This document shows positions 1-5,891 of a DNA stretch of 5,891 bases, piece by piece (position 1 is the first letter of the stretch; every line of letters starts with the position of its first letter). This DNA is from an uncultured Verrucomicrobiales bacterium (GTDB taxonomy: Bacteria > Verrucomicrobiota > Verrucomicrobiia > Verrucomicrobiales > DEV007): NCBI GenBank assembly GCA_937893785.1, contig CALCSP010000110.1:1-5891 (forward strand), in the 5' to 3' direction. The notes under the pieces were generated by a model. It made no database searches. It had not been told where the DNA came from and worked only from the letters and a program-made list of their open reading frames with translations. The position numbers were made by a program, and so were the translations under genes.

Positions 1-823
1 GACTCATGGCCGCCTTAAATGCTGGCTTGATAAGTGCTGCGCCGATTTTCCTCAGAGGGGACTTAATGATTTCTTGTTTAATCCATTTGGTCATTATGCT
101 GGCAGTTGCCTCGCAGCTTTTGAGCATGACGTTCCCTGTGAAGCCGTCACATACCACCACATCAATTTCTTTCTCAAACAAATCATGCCCCTCGATGTTT
201 CCGATGAAATTCAGGCTGCTTTCTTTGAGCATCGCAAAAACCTCTCGCGTTAATTCAGTGCCTTTATCGTCTTCGGTTCCAACAGACATAAGTCCGACTC
301 GTGGGGAAGTCTTGCCGAGGACATGCTTAGAGTAGACTGTGCCCATGATGGCATACTGGAGGAGGTGTATCGGCTTGGCATCGGGATTGGCGCCGGCATC
401 TACAATGTTGCACTGGCCATGTTCATTTGGAATAGGAGAGGCGATACCTGCACGTTCGACTCCAGGCAGGTTGCGTAACTTAATTGTTGCAGCAGCAACA
501 GCTGCTCCTGTATTGCCAGCACTCACGAGAGCCTCACAGGTGCCTTCCTTTACAAGGTCGGTGGCAATACTGATCGATGAGTTTTTCTTGCGACGGATTG
601 CCTTGGCGGGGGATTCATGCATCTCCACGGTTTGGTCGGCATGCACGATTTCTATCTTTTTCTGGTCAATTAAGCTCCCATCGAGTTGTGCCTTGATTGT
701 TTGCTCATCGCCAACCAGGTAGAGGCGTTGAATGTCAGGCAGGGAATGAATGGCAAGCTTAGCGCCATCAAGATTGGCTGTTGGGGCATGGTCTCCCCCC
801 ATGACATCCAGTGCGATTTTCAT
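1..823 (-). CDS. plsX: Phosphate acyltransferase PlsX, 3' end cut by window
   Basis: PlsX converts acyl-ACP and phosphate to acyl-phosphate, the acyl donor for PlsY in the first step of phospholipid synthesis. It is a peripheral enzyme on the inner face of the membrane. The reverse strand reads 274 codons from ATG at 823 with no stop before the window edge; the family is usually about 330-350 aa, so roughly the last fifth is missing. Family hallmarks are visible: N-terminal MKIALDVMGGDHAP (residues 1-14), SAGNTGAAVA (101-110), NIVDAGANPD (139-148), VGLMSVGTEDDKG (176-188) and VVVCDGFTGNVMLK (222-235). The start is fixed by the conserved N-terminus, although only a weak AGG precedes it. It is the third gene of a DUF177-rpmF-plsX cluster, a common bacterial order; fabH often follows but would lie outside the window. 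Identity is firm. Confidence 0.97.
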   Translation of the reverse strand, partial: MKIALDVMGGDHAPTANLDGAKLAIHSLPDIQRLYLVGDEQTIKAQLDGSLIDQKKIEIVHADQTVEMHESPAKAIRRKKNSSISIATDLVKEGTCEALVSAGNTGAAVAAATIKLRNLPGVERAGIASPIPNEHGQCNIVDAGANPDAKPIHLLQYAIMGTVYSKHVLGKTSPRVGLMSVGTEDDKGTELTREVFAMLKESSLNFIGNIEGHDLFEKEIDVVVCDGFTGNVMLKSCEATASIMTKWIKQEIIKSPLRKIGAALIKPAFKAAMS

Positions 824-846
824 CCTATGCGTTCTTTGGCGAGCGC

Positions 847-869
847 GGGTTATAGATGGTTAATAACCC
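847..869 (-). promoter_or_regulatory. Inverted repeat in the plsX leader, possible operator or hairpin
   Basis: A perfect 7 bp inverted repeat, GGGTTAT at 847-853 and ATAACCC at 863-869, encloses a 9 nt loop. An overlapping 11 bp palindrome, GGTTAATAACC at 858-868, shares its right arm. It starts about 24 bp upstream of the plsX ATG, inside the 199 bp gap after rpmF. No T-run follows on either strand, so it is not a typical intrinsic terminator. A regulator site, an mRNA hairpin or chance are all possible. It does not match the FapR operator known from Firmicutes as I remember it. Confidence 0.3.
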
Positions 870-1022
870 CAGTCGCACCAACGCAAGACTTAGCGCGTGG
901 ATTAAGATGCGTCAAAGGCGTAATTCCACGAGTTTCGCGGAATGGGTTGTTTTACAAGTTCTGGGGAAACTTGATGGACTCCTATGGATCTTCTGAATCG
1001 GCTAACTAGGGCACTTAATGCG

Positions 1023-1205
1023 CTAGAAAGAGTCGATATTTAGAACCTGCCTATTTCTGTAATATCCACAGGAAGGGCAGGCAATATGCGATGGAGTAGT
1101 GCTTCCGCATTCTGGACATTTATTGAGCTTGGGGGCCCTCCAGCGGTTTGCGCCACGGCGCATGCGGGACTTCATCAGGGAAGTGCGACTTTTTGGGACT
1201 GCCAT
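1023..1205 (-). CDS. rpmF: 50S ribosomal protein L32 (zinc-ribbon form)
   Basis: L32 is a small structural protein of the large ribosomal subunit. The 60 aa product has the standard family layout: a basic N-terminal arm beginning MAVPKSRTS with an Arg/Lys-rich stretch to about residue 27, then a zinc ribbon with CPEC at 30-33 and CPSC at 43-46, then a short C-terminal tail. All four metal-binding cysteines are intact, so this is the zinc-binding form rather than the cysteine-free paralogue made by some bacteria under zinc limitation. Length is normal for the family. It starts 18 bp after the DUF177 stop codon and is surely co-transcribed with it, although the Shine-Dalgarno signal before its ATG is poor. 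It ends with TAG. Confidence 0.97.
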   Translation of the reverse strand: MAVPKSRTSLMKSRMRRGANRWRAPKLNKCPECGSTTPSHIACPSCGYYRNRQVLNIDSF

Positions 1206-1223
1206 GGTGATTCTAGGATAAAA

Positions 1224-1709
1224 TTAATCGAGTTTCAGTTTGTCGAGTGTATCCCAACTAGTGGAATCTTTTGTCTGTTCCTTTTCTGGGTTTATTGGGA
1301 CAAAAGATTCTTCAGTCTGGAATTTCCCACGAGCGGGACAATCCATTTGATTGTCGCCTTTATTGCAACGCGGGAAATCCGGGAGGGCGAGAATAATATC
1401 TTCCCGCAGGGCATCCGTCAAGTCGATCAGTGACAAGTTCTCCAACGGAGCCAGTATGGAGTGGTCTAAAAGCCTTACTGTATAAAGAAAAGGCTGGTTG
1501 CAACGGCAGCACGTAAATTTAAACGGTAGCTGAAAATCTCCCCTGAAGAGGAGGTTTTCGGACACGATAGAGGCTTCTGCCCGGTATTTTAGCGAGCCTG
1601 CGACCATTGCAGCGTCTTTTTCAGGGAGTTGGCAGATGTCATCGGCTAAATCGCCATCCAAAGCGATGCATTCGCCCTCGGGAATGTTGCGGATATCAAC
1701 GGTGATCAT
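1224..1709 (-). CDS. DUF177 / YceD family protein
   Basis: This 161 aa protein belongs to the DUF177 (YceD) family, which is typically encoded just upstream of rpmF and has been linked to 23S rRNA/50S biogenesis; the biochemical role is not settled. Visible support is an N-terminal beta-rich half (LPEKDAAMVAGSL at 28-40), a cysteine knuckle CCRC at 67-70, a second cysteine pair at C115 and C124, and the common family ending WDTLDKLKL at 152-160. C67/C70 with C115/C124 could bind zinc, but the second pair is spaced more widely than the C-x2-C knuckle usual in the family. There is no clear ribosome binding site before the ATG; the stretch upstream is AT-rich. It is the first gene of the minus-strand cluster, divergent from membrane gene A. 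The family call rests on the order DUF177-rpmF-plsX as well as the motifs. Confidence 0.9.
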   Translation of the reverse strand: MITVDIRNIPEGECIALDGDLADDICQLPEKDAAMVAGSLKYRAEASIVSENLLFRGDFQLPFKFTCCRCNQPFLYTVRLLDHSILAPLENLSLIDLTDALREDIILALPDFPRCNKGDNQMDCPARGKFQTEESFVPINPEKEQTKDSTSWDTLDKLKLD

Positions 1710-1911
1710 TTAAAATTACCAGATTACTTTACATTTAAACCAAACGTAGAATCAGGTCGAGTGCGAGTATGGAAGTCTTTTTACTCAATGATTTTGGGTT
1801 TCCTTGGCGCCTTGCCTATGGAATGCATTGAATGGGAGACAAGAATGTTCTATTTTGTATGGTTTTATCCTGCAACGCTGAGGTCTTTTGATTAAAGATT
1901 TCTTAATAATA
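1710..1911. other. Divergent intergenic region between the DUF177 gene and gene A
   Basis: About 200 bp separates the divergent starts and must hold the promoters for both directions. On the plus strand a fair sigma70-type promoter is visible and listed separately. On the minus strand I find only weak combinations, such as TCGACC followed after 17 bp by TAAATG, and none is convincing. An 8 bp direct repeat, CATTTAAA, occurs at 1707-1714 (overlapping the DUF177 start codon) and at 1732-1739. No RNA gene or small ORF is supported here. Confidence 0.5.
1828..1856 (+). promoter_or_regulatory. Candidate sigma70-type promoter for membrane genes A and B
   Basis: TTGAAT at 1828-1833 matches four of six -35 consensus bases. 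A 17 bp spacer follows, then TATTTT at 1851-1856, which matches four of six -10 bases. Transcription would start near 1863, about 50 nt before the preferred gene A start codon. An 8 bp palindrome, AATGCATT at 1822-1829, overlaps the -35 element, and GAATG occurs three times between 1821 and 1847; either could be a regulator site or chance. This is pattern-based only. Confidence 0.4.
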
Positions 1912-2976
1912 ATGAGTCAACCAACAAGAACTCCAGACCAGGCTCCTGATGATGCGGTCAGTGAGGCGCTTGAGAGCCTAGGGCAGTCGCTGTCTGGTAG
2001 CCACGGAGATTTCCCAGGAAGTGGCGCCTTTACTGATCCCGACGTTGTTGCTGCACTGGCCAATTTGCCTACCGTCAAAGAACGAGCCTCGTCAGCAGAA
2101 TTGGTTCAGCCTGATCGCCCAGCTATTGAATGCTTGGCTGAGGAAGAATTTTCTTCATCAAAGCGTAAGCGAAATCGGAGGAGCAACTTCTGGTTGCCGC
2201 TGATCATTCTTGGCTTTGTGCAGGTTGCTGCCGTAATGGCTGGCTTGGCAGTGATATGGCCCGAACTGCAGAATAAACTTCATTCTCTTGATTCTGCCTC
2301 GAATGCTCTCAGCAAAGTGCAGGATGAGGCGAAGCTGTTGCAACAGCGGTTAGAGGTCAGCGAAAAGCGTATAGATTCTCTTTTGACTGAGGTTGTTGAG
2401 ATGCAGTCTTTGCGTGCGCTTAATCCCGATGAGATTAGAGCGGAATTTGAATACTTAGGTGAGCGCAACCGTTTTATCAGGTTGGCGGATGCAGCTATTC
2501 TCAATGCTGATCGCGACGCGTTTGACCAGTTGCTGGAGCGTGCTGGTGAAGCTCAAGAGGGGGAGCTTCGCAACGGTGCATTGGCTGAGATTAATCGGGT
2601 GCGGTTTGCTTATCTCAATGGGTTACGTTCGTCGGGGTTTGCTTTGCCTGTTGGGGAGTTGTTTCCGAGTCTGAGGGGGAAAGATGAATTGGAATTAGAA
2701 ACTGAACAATTGATCAAGATTCTTGTGAATCGTGAAGGGGTTGCAGAACATCGTGCCAGAGCGGCCTATTTGCTTGCTGATCATCGCCACATAAAAGCTG
2801 TCAATGCGCTTGTGGATGCCGTGGCGAGTGATTCCAATCTCGATGTGGTGCGCGAAGCAAGTTTAACTTTTTCAGAGATGACGGGTTATCGAAGTGAAGA
2901 ACTGCTCGATGTCTCCAGTCTTGTTGAGTGGTGGCAGAAGAATTCTTCGGAGGTTAAGCTGGCGCTAGGCAACTGA
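1912..2976 (+). CDS. Gene A: single-pass membrane protein with coiled coil and HEAT-like C-terminus, function unknown
   Basis: I do not recognise a named family. The 354 aa product has an acidic, Ser/Pro-rich and probably disordered N-terminus (about 1-83), a basic cluster KRKRNRR (84-90), one transmembrane helix (about 93-116), a probable coiled coil (about 120-168, LLQQRLEVSEKRIDSLLTEV), a helical linker, and a C-terminal HEAT-like repeat region (about 262-335). It ends in a tryptophan-rich segment LVEWWQKN (337-344). The positive cluster before the membrane helix predicts a cytoplasmic N-terminus and a periplasmic coiled coil and HEAT domain. ATG at 1912 is preferred because MSQPTRTPDQ is a natural hydrophilic start. 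An in-frame TTG at 1888 would add eight residues and has GAGG at 1880-1883, only 4 nt away. Gene B follows after 66 bp and is probably co-transcribed. Helical repeats usually mediate protein contacts, so a scaffold or envelope role is an inference. Confidence 0.85.
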   Translation: MSQPTRTPDQAPDDAVSEALESLGQSLSGSHGDFPGSGAFTDPDVVAALANLPTVKERASSAELVQPDRPAIECLAEEEFSSSKRKRNRRSNFWLPLIILGFVQVAAVMAGLAVIWPELQNKLHSLDSASNALSKVQDEAKLLQQRLEVSEKRIDSLLTEVVEMQSLRALNPDEIRAEFEYLGERNRFIRLADAAILNADRDAFDQLLERAGEAQEGELRNGALAEINRVRFAYLNGLRSSGFALPVGELFPSLRGKDELELETEQLIKILVNREGVAEHRARAAYLLADHRHIKAVNALVDAVASDSNLDVVREASLTFSEMTGYRSEELLDVSSLVEWWQKNSSEVKLALGN

Positions 2977-3039
2977 ATGGACGAAGTAAATCAAGCAAGC
3001 GGTGCACCTTGGTTTGAGTCAGGGAAAGATTGCGAGTGA
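2977..3039 (+). other. 20-codon reading frame filling the gap between genes A and B
   Basis: ATG at 2977 directly abuts the TGA of gene A (TGAATG) and is in the same frame. It reads 20 codons, beginning MDEVNQASGAPW, and stops at TGA 3037-3039, three bases before the ATG of gene B. Three readings are possible. It may be a short coupling ORF that carries terminating ribosomes from A to B. It may be the original C-terminus of gene A, cut off by an in-frame TGA. Or it may be chance. The predicted peptide is acidic and hydrophilic. There is no separate ribosome binding site, so re-initiation would depend on translation of gene A. Confidence 0.3.
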
Positions 3040-3042
3040 TCC

Positions 3043-4815
3043 ATGAAGTGGTTATGGCTTGCCCCATTCTGGGTATTTTTCATCTGTTACTTTGTCATAA
3101 AGTCGGGTGAAAGGACTGGAGTGTCTCAAGGCGATTCGCATTCGGAGGTTGTCTGTCCGTCGGAAGTGGTTATTAAGGGGGTATTGCCCGAGCCCAATGT
3201 CATCGATCAAAAGACTGCAGTGTTGCCACGCAAAAAGCAGGTCAGGGATATCCAAATTCGTAGTGCATCCAATAAATTACGAAAACGTGTCGAGGTATTA
3301 CCGGTTACCGGTAAGGCTGACATCTGGTCTCCCTTGTGGCCAATGGGTAGAAGTCATATTCCGAAGGAGGCCCAGTATTCCCCTGATGACTCCGGCTACT
3401 GGACGCTGTTTCAATCAGAGGAATTATCTTTCTACATACCGGAGCTGAAGCACCTGCGGGTGGAAGTGGTGGAAGAAAGCCTGATGATCCCCATGCTAGG
3501 GAGCATTTACCATATGAGTAGTGAGAGTGAGTGCCGATGGTACAGAGTTGTCTTGGATGGCGGTATGACTTGGGCGGCTTTTGCAGTTGATGATCTTGAC
3601 CATTTTGATGGCCGCAATAGGTATCCAGTTTCAGAGAATTTCCATAGGACACTGGAGCACGGAGGGGGGGTCGCTAGGTTCTTTCTTGATGATCAAGGGA
3701 GGATATGTCGTGCTCAGTGGTTGGGTAATGGTAGGCGGGTGTCTCTGCTTTCCTCACAGCACTGTGGAGCACGTCTTGACGACTATTCAGTATTGGCGGC
3801 ATCGCTGGAACTGGGAAGTGCGCTGCGTGTACCCCTAACGGGATTGCAAAGAGTTATAAGAGCTTCCACCCCGACGGTAAGCTCGAGAATTGGACTCCTT
3901 GAGCCTGGCATGCGTTCCAGTGATGTCATAGATTTTCTGGGTAATCCGGTGGGTGTGTCCGGCAGCACATTCCTTTATCATTCCTTACACGGACATGCTG
4001 ATTGCTACTTCCGGATACCGTTCGGGGAAGACGGCTTATATTACGGGTTGGGAAATGACTGGAGGGAAATTCGAAAGGATCCTCCTTTACGAGGCACTAT
4101 CGAGTGGATGGAGGAAAAGACGGAGGTGAGGGCTGGAAGACCGGGAGGTATTGGCTATGATATAGGTTCACTCAGTGATGAAGACTCACAATTGATCATC
4201 AATCAATTGATACTCAAGATTCCCGCTGCAGAGGAAATTCAATTGGCCAGGATCTGTCGAGTTCTTGAGAATCTTGCTGAGCTGGGTTTGCAGGACAAGC
4301 GGCTGATCAATTTGCTTCGTACAAGGTTCCTTGAGGACGAGATGTCCATACGTCCAGTGATCTCTGCCTTGTGGAGATGGAATCACGAAGAAAGCAAAAG
4401 CATATTCACACAGAAAGCGAGGGATGTCATTTCAGCATTTCGTTGGCAGGTAGCCGAAAGGGGAAGGGGTTCTCAAACGGCCGACGACCTGCGTGTTTTA
4501 CTGGATTTTATAGGACAGGAGCATTCTGGAGCGGGAGAGATCATTGCGTTAATGGCTAACCACAGCAACGCCACGCTTAGGGAGACTGGATTTTCCCGTT
4601 TAGGCTGGTTACAAGGAGATCAATTACACGCTCTGGCTCTGGCGGGGGCAGTTGACGTGAGTGATCGTGTCAGACTTTATTGTGCCGAGGTTCTGGCATC
4701 TGGGGTTGCGGAGTCATCGGATGAGAATTTTCTCCGAGAATGGCTAAGTAAAGAGCAGAATGCGCTTATCCGTGAACAGCTAATTTCTGCAGTGGATTCG
4801 CTGAGAAAGCCTTGA
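3043..4815 (+). CDS. Gene B: membrane-anchored protein with BamE/SmpA-like motif and helical repeats, function unknown
   Basis: I do not recognise this 590 aa protein as a named family. Residues 2-20 (WLWLAPFWVFFICYFVIK) form a signal anchor or signal peptide. The flanking charges and the absence of a clear cleavage site favour an uncleaved anchor with the rest in the periplasm. A low-complexity linker follows to about 95, then an uncharacterised beta-rich region (about 118-270) with many aromatics. LLEPGMRSSDVIDFLGNPVG (285-304), followed by beta-type sequence to 340, resembles the opening of SmpA/OmlA/BamE-type folds. From about 385 to the end the protein is alpha-helical with HEAT-like periodicity. 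The ribosome binding site is weak (GAG at 3034-3036). The gene ends in tandem stops TGA-TAA. Its pairing with gene A, which also has a membrane helix and HEAT-like end, suggests the two products act together in the envelope; this is inference. Confidence 0.85.
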   Translation: MKWLWLAPFWVFFICYFVIKSGERTGVSQGDSHSEVVCPSEVVIKGVLPEPNVIDQKTAVLPRKKQVRDIQIRSASNKLRKRVEVLPVTGKADIWSPLWPMGRSHIPKEAQYSPDDSGYWTLFQSEELSFYIPELKHLRVEVVEESLMIPMLGSIYHMSSESECRWYRVVLDGGMTWAAFAVDDLDHFDGRNRYPVSENFHRTLEHGGGVARFFLDDQGRICRAQWLGNGRRVSLLSSQHCGARLDDYSVLAASLELGSALRVPLTGLQRVIRASTPTVSSRIGLLEPGMRSSDVIDFLGNPVGVSGSTFLYHSLHGHADCYFRIPFGEDGLYYGLGNDWREIRKDPPLRGTIEWMEEKTEVRAGRPGGIGYDIGSLSDEDSQLIINQLILKIPAAEEIQLARICRVLENLAELGLQDKRLINLLRTRFLEDEMSIRPVISALWRWNHEESKSIFTQKARDVISAFRWQVAERGRGSQTADDLRVLLDFIGQEHSGAGEIIALMANHSNATLRETGFSRLGWLQGDQLHALALAGAVDVSDRVRLYCAEVLASGVAESSDENFLREWLSKEQNALIREQLISAVDSLRKP

Positions 4816-4830
4816 TAATGGCTTCCCCGG

Positions 4831-5739
4831 TCAGGTGCATTGGTTAACCAGTTCAGAGAGCCTACGACCATATTCCACGTAGCTCTCGAACTGCTCCTTT
4901 GACTTTTTCTCGGGATCATCATCGGACTGGCTTGTGTCATGAAAGACGGTGGCGACATGAGGTTCAATGGAAATGAACCCCTGATAGTCATTGCTGGAAA
5001 GATCTGAGAGTATCCGTAATACATCTCCTTGCCCTTCACCAGGCATAGTGAAGGTGCACTCAGATGCTGAGTTATCCCAGTTGCCGTCCTTGATGTGAAC
5101 GTGGGCGATATGAGGTTTTAGCGCTTGATAAAAGGCCCAGGCATCCTGTCTTGGGTAGGGGCGTGGTTGTGATCGGTCGGGATTGAAAACCGGATTTCCT
5201 GTATCGAAGACCCATTGCATATCCGGGATCTCCTCTTGCATTTCCAAGGCATGCTGGATGCTCATGCCGCCATAGTTCATGCAGTTTTCATGCACTGGAG
5301 TAATGCCTTCCTCTTCAAAGCATTTAATGATTTTTCTGCAACGGGTTATCCTCTCCTCAAAATGCTGCTCTTCCAGGTCGTTTTCCTTTCCGTCCTCGAG
5401 TATTGAGTAGCTCATGAAACGTACAATATGAGCACCCAGTCTATGCATGCGTTCAATGCATCGGTCTATTTCGGCTTCTGTAATTTCAAAGGGGTCGTTG
5501 ATGGAATGTGCCCAGTTACCAATGGTCGAACCGACAGAACAAACCTGTATGTCTGCATCTTGCAGAGCCCTGGCGACCAGATCAAAGGCTTCCTCGGGAA
5601 TGTCATGAATACTGCCCTTCTCAAATTTATCTACTTGAACAAATCTTGCCTCAATGTGTTGCCAGCCGAGGGCTTTGGTGGCAGCTATCTGGGCGTCGAT
5701 GTGGTCGCCGGCTTCGTCTGCTATTCCTGTTAAAATCAT
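4831..5739 (-). CDS. Sugar phosphate isomerase/epimerase, xylose isomerase-like TIM barrel
   Basis: This 302 aa protein is a complete member of the AP endonuclease family 2 / xylose isomerase-like TIM-barrel superfamily, whose members isomerise or epimerise keto-sugars and polyols using a divalent metal. Candidate metal and catalytic residues sit at the expected strand ends: HEN at 150-152, FDTGN at 178-182 (D179), HVHIKD at 213-218 and SIEPH at 257-261 (E259). GEG at 234-236 is also typical. The N-terminal half, with CSVGSTIGNW at 67-76, fits the barrel opening. Length is usual and there is no signal peptide, so it is cytoplasmic. The true substrate cannot be read from the sequence. It lies 14 bp after the gene upstream, so the two form an operon. 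No Shine-Dalgarno sequence is seen before its ATG, which suggests translational coupling. Confidence 0.93.
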   Translation of the reverse strand: MILTGIADEAGDHIDAQIAATKALGWQHIEARFVQVDKFEKGSIHDIPEEAFDLVARALQDADIQVCSVGSTIGNWAHSINDPFEITEAEIDRCIERMHRLGAHIVRFMSYSILEDGKENDLEEQHFEERITRCRKIIKCFEEEGITPVHENCMNYGGMSIQHALEMQEEIPDMQWVFDTGNPVFNPDRSQPRPYPRQDAWAFYQALKPHIAHVHIKDGNWDNSASECTFTMPGEGQGDVLRILSDLSSNDYQGFISIEPHVATVFHDTSQSDDDPEKKSKEQFESYVEYGRRLSELVNQCT

Positions 5740-5753
5740 AAACTGGTTAGGGG

Positions 5754-5891
5754 CTAGGTTTTATTCGACTTTGCAAAGTCGTCAGCAGTGGCAGTGGCAG
5801 CTGCTTTAATATCCTTTTTCTTAAAAGTGGATGTGTCTGCCTTGTGGTTGAGGATTTCCGCGTATTCCGAGGCATCCATGGGAAGGGTTAC
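5754..5891 (-). CDS. C-terminal 45 codons of a probable Gfo/Idh/MocA-type oxidoreductase
   Basis: The reverse strand is open from the right edge of the window to TAG at 5754-5756, reading VTLPMDASEYAEILNHKADT and then a Lys/Ala-rich tail ending KSNKT. The VTLPMDASEYAEIL stretch resembles the last strand and helix of Gfo/Idh/MocA family NAD(P)-dependent sugar dehydrogenases. Those genes very often neighbour xylose isomerase-like sugar isomerases, as here, with only 14 bp before the next start codon. The catalytic and NAD-binding parts lie outside the window, so the family call is tentative, whereas a coding 3' end is well supported by the open frame and tight operon spacing. The Ala/Lys tail may be a lineage-specific extension. 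Confidence 0.6.
   Translation of the reverse strand, partial: VTLPMDASEYAEILNHKADTSTFKKKDIKAAATATADDFAKSNKT

Noticed and set aside
6..1009. Plus-strand open frames across plsX and the rpmF-plsX gap
   Set aside because: They are antisense shadows of plsX, with no family resemblance, while the reverse frame is clearly PlsX.
1729..1734. ATGTAA start-stop element upstream of the DUF177 gene on the minus strand
   Set aside because: No ribosome binding site, and in AT-rich sequence this hexamer is expected by chance.
3043..3105. Possible lipoprotein signal at C15 of gene B
   Set aside because: The residues before the cysteine are FFI; a lipobox needs Gly/Ala/Ser at -1. The cysteine lies within the hydrophobic helix.
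3295..3315. LPVTGK (gene B residues 86-91), a sortase-like LPxTG motif, encoded by a tandem 7 bp repeat TTACCGG
   Set aside because: It sits near the N-terminus, with no following C-terminal hydrophobic segment and basic tail, so it cannot be a sortase sorting signal. The DNA repeat is short and explained by coding.
4189..4211. Direct and inverted repeat CAATTGAT/ATCAATTG in gene B
   Set aside because: It is inside a helix-coding stretch (QLIINQLI) and arises from repeated Gln-Leu-Ile codons.
4845..5749. AACTGGTTA in inverted orientation on both sides of the isomerase gene (4845-4853 and 5741-5749)
   Set aside because: Only 9 bp, one copy is coding, and no transposase or target duplication is present; likely chance.

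Overview
The window is ordinary bacterial chromosome of moderate GC content with a Gram-negative style envelope. The gene set suggests Verrucomicrobiota, perhaps an Opitutae/Puniceicoccales-like marine lineage. That assignment is an inference from four things: a zinc-ribbon L32, the DUF177-rpmF-plsX order, a sugar isomerase beside a probable Gfo/Idh/MocA-type gene, and long HEAT-repeat envelope proteins. No 16S or other decisive marker is present. I see no tRNA, rRNA, CRISPR array, insertion sequence or phage gene.

Region 1 (1-1709, minus strand) is the conserved housekeeping block DUF177/YceD-like protein, then rpmF (ribosomal protein L32), then plsX (phosphate acyltransferase, cut by the left edge of the window). 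It links ribosome biogenesis to phospholipid synthesis. DUF177 and rpmF are 18 bp apart. A 199 bp gap containing a small inverted repeat separates rpmF from plsX.

Region 2 (1710-1911) is a divergent intergenic region of about 200 bp. It has a plausible sigma70-type promoter pointing right and no convincing one pointing left.

Region 3 (1912-4815, plus strand) holds two genes of unknown function. Gene A (354 aa) is a single-pass membrane protein with a coiled coil and a C-terminal HEAT-like domain. Gene B (590 aa) has an N-terminal membrane anchor, an uncharacterised central domain, a BamE/SmpA-like motif and C-terminal helical repeats. The 66 bp between them is almost exactly filled by a 20-codon reading frame in phase with gene A, directly after its TGA. 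The pair is the least explained part of the window and the best candidate for something undescribed, probably a cell-envelope module.

Region 4 (4831-5891, minus strand) converges on gene B with only 15 bp between the stop codons. It holds a complete sugar phosphate isomerase/epimerase of the xylose-isomerase-like TIM-barrel type. Immediately upstream is the last 45 codons of another gene, probably a Gfo/Idh/MocA-type oxidoreductase. This looks like a small carbohydrate-catabolism operon that continues beyond the right edge.
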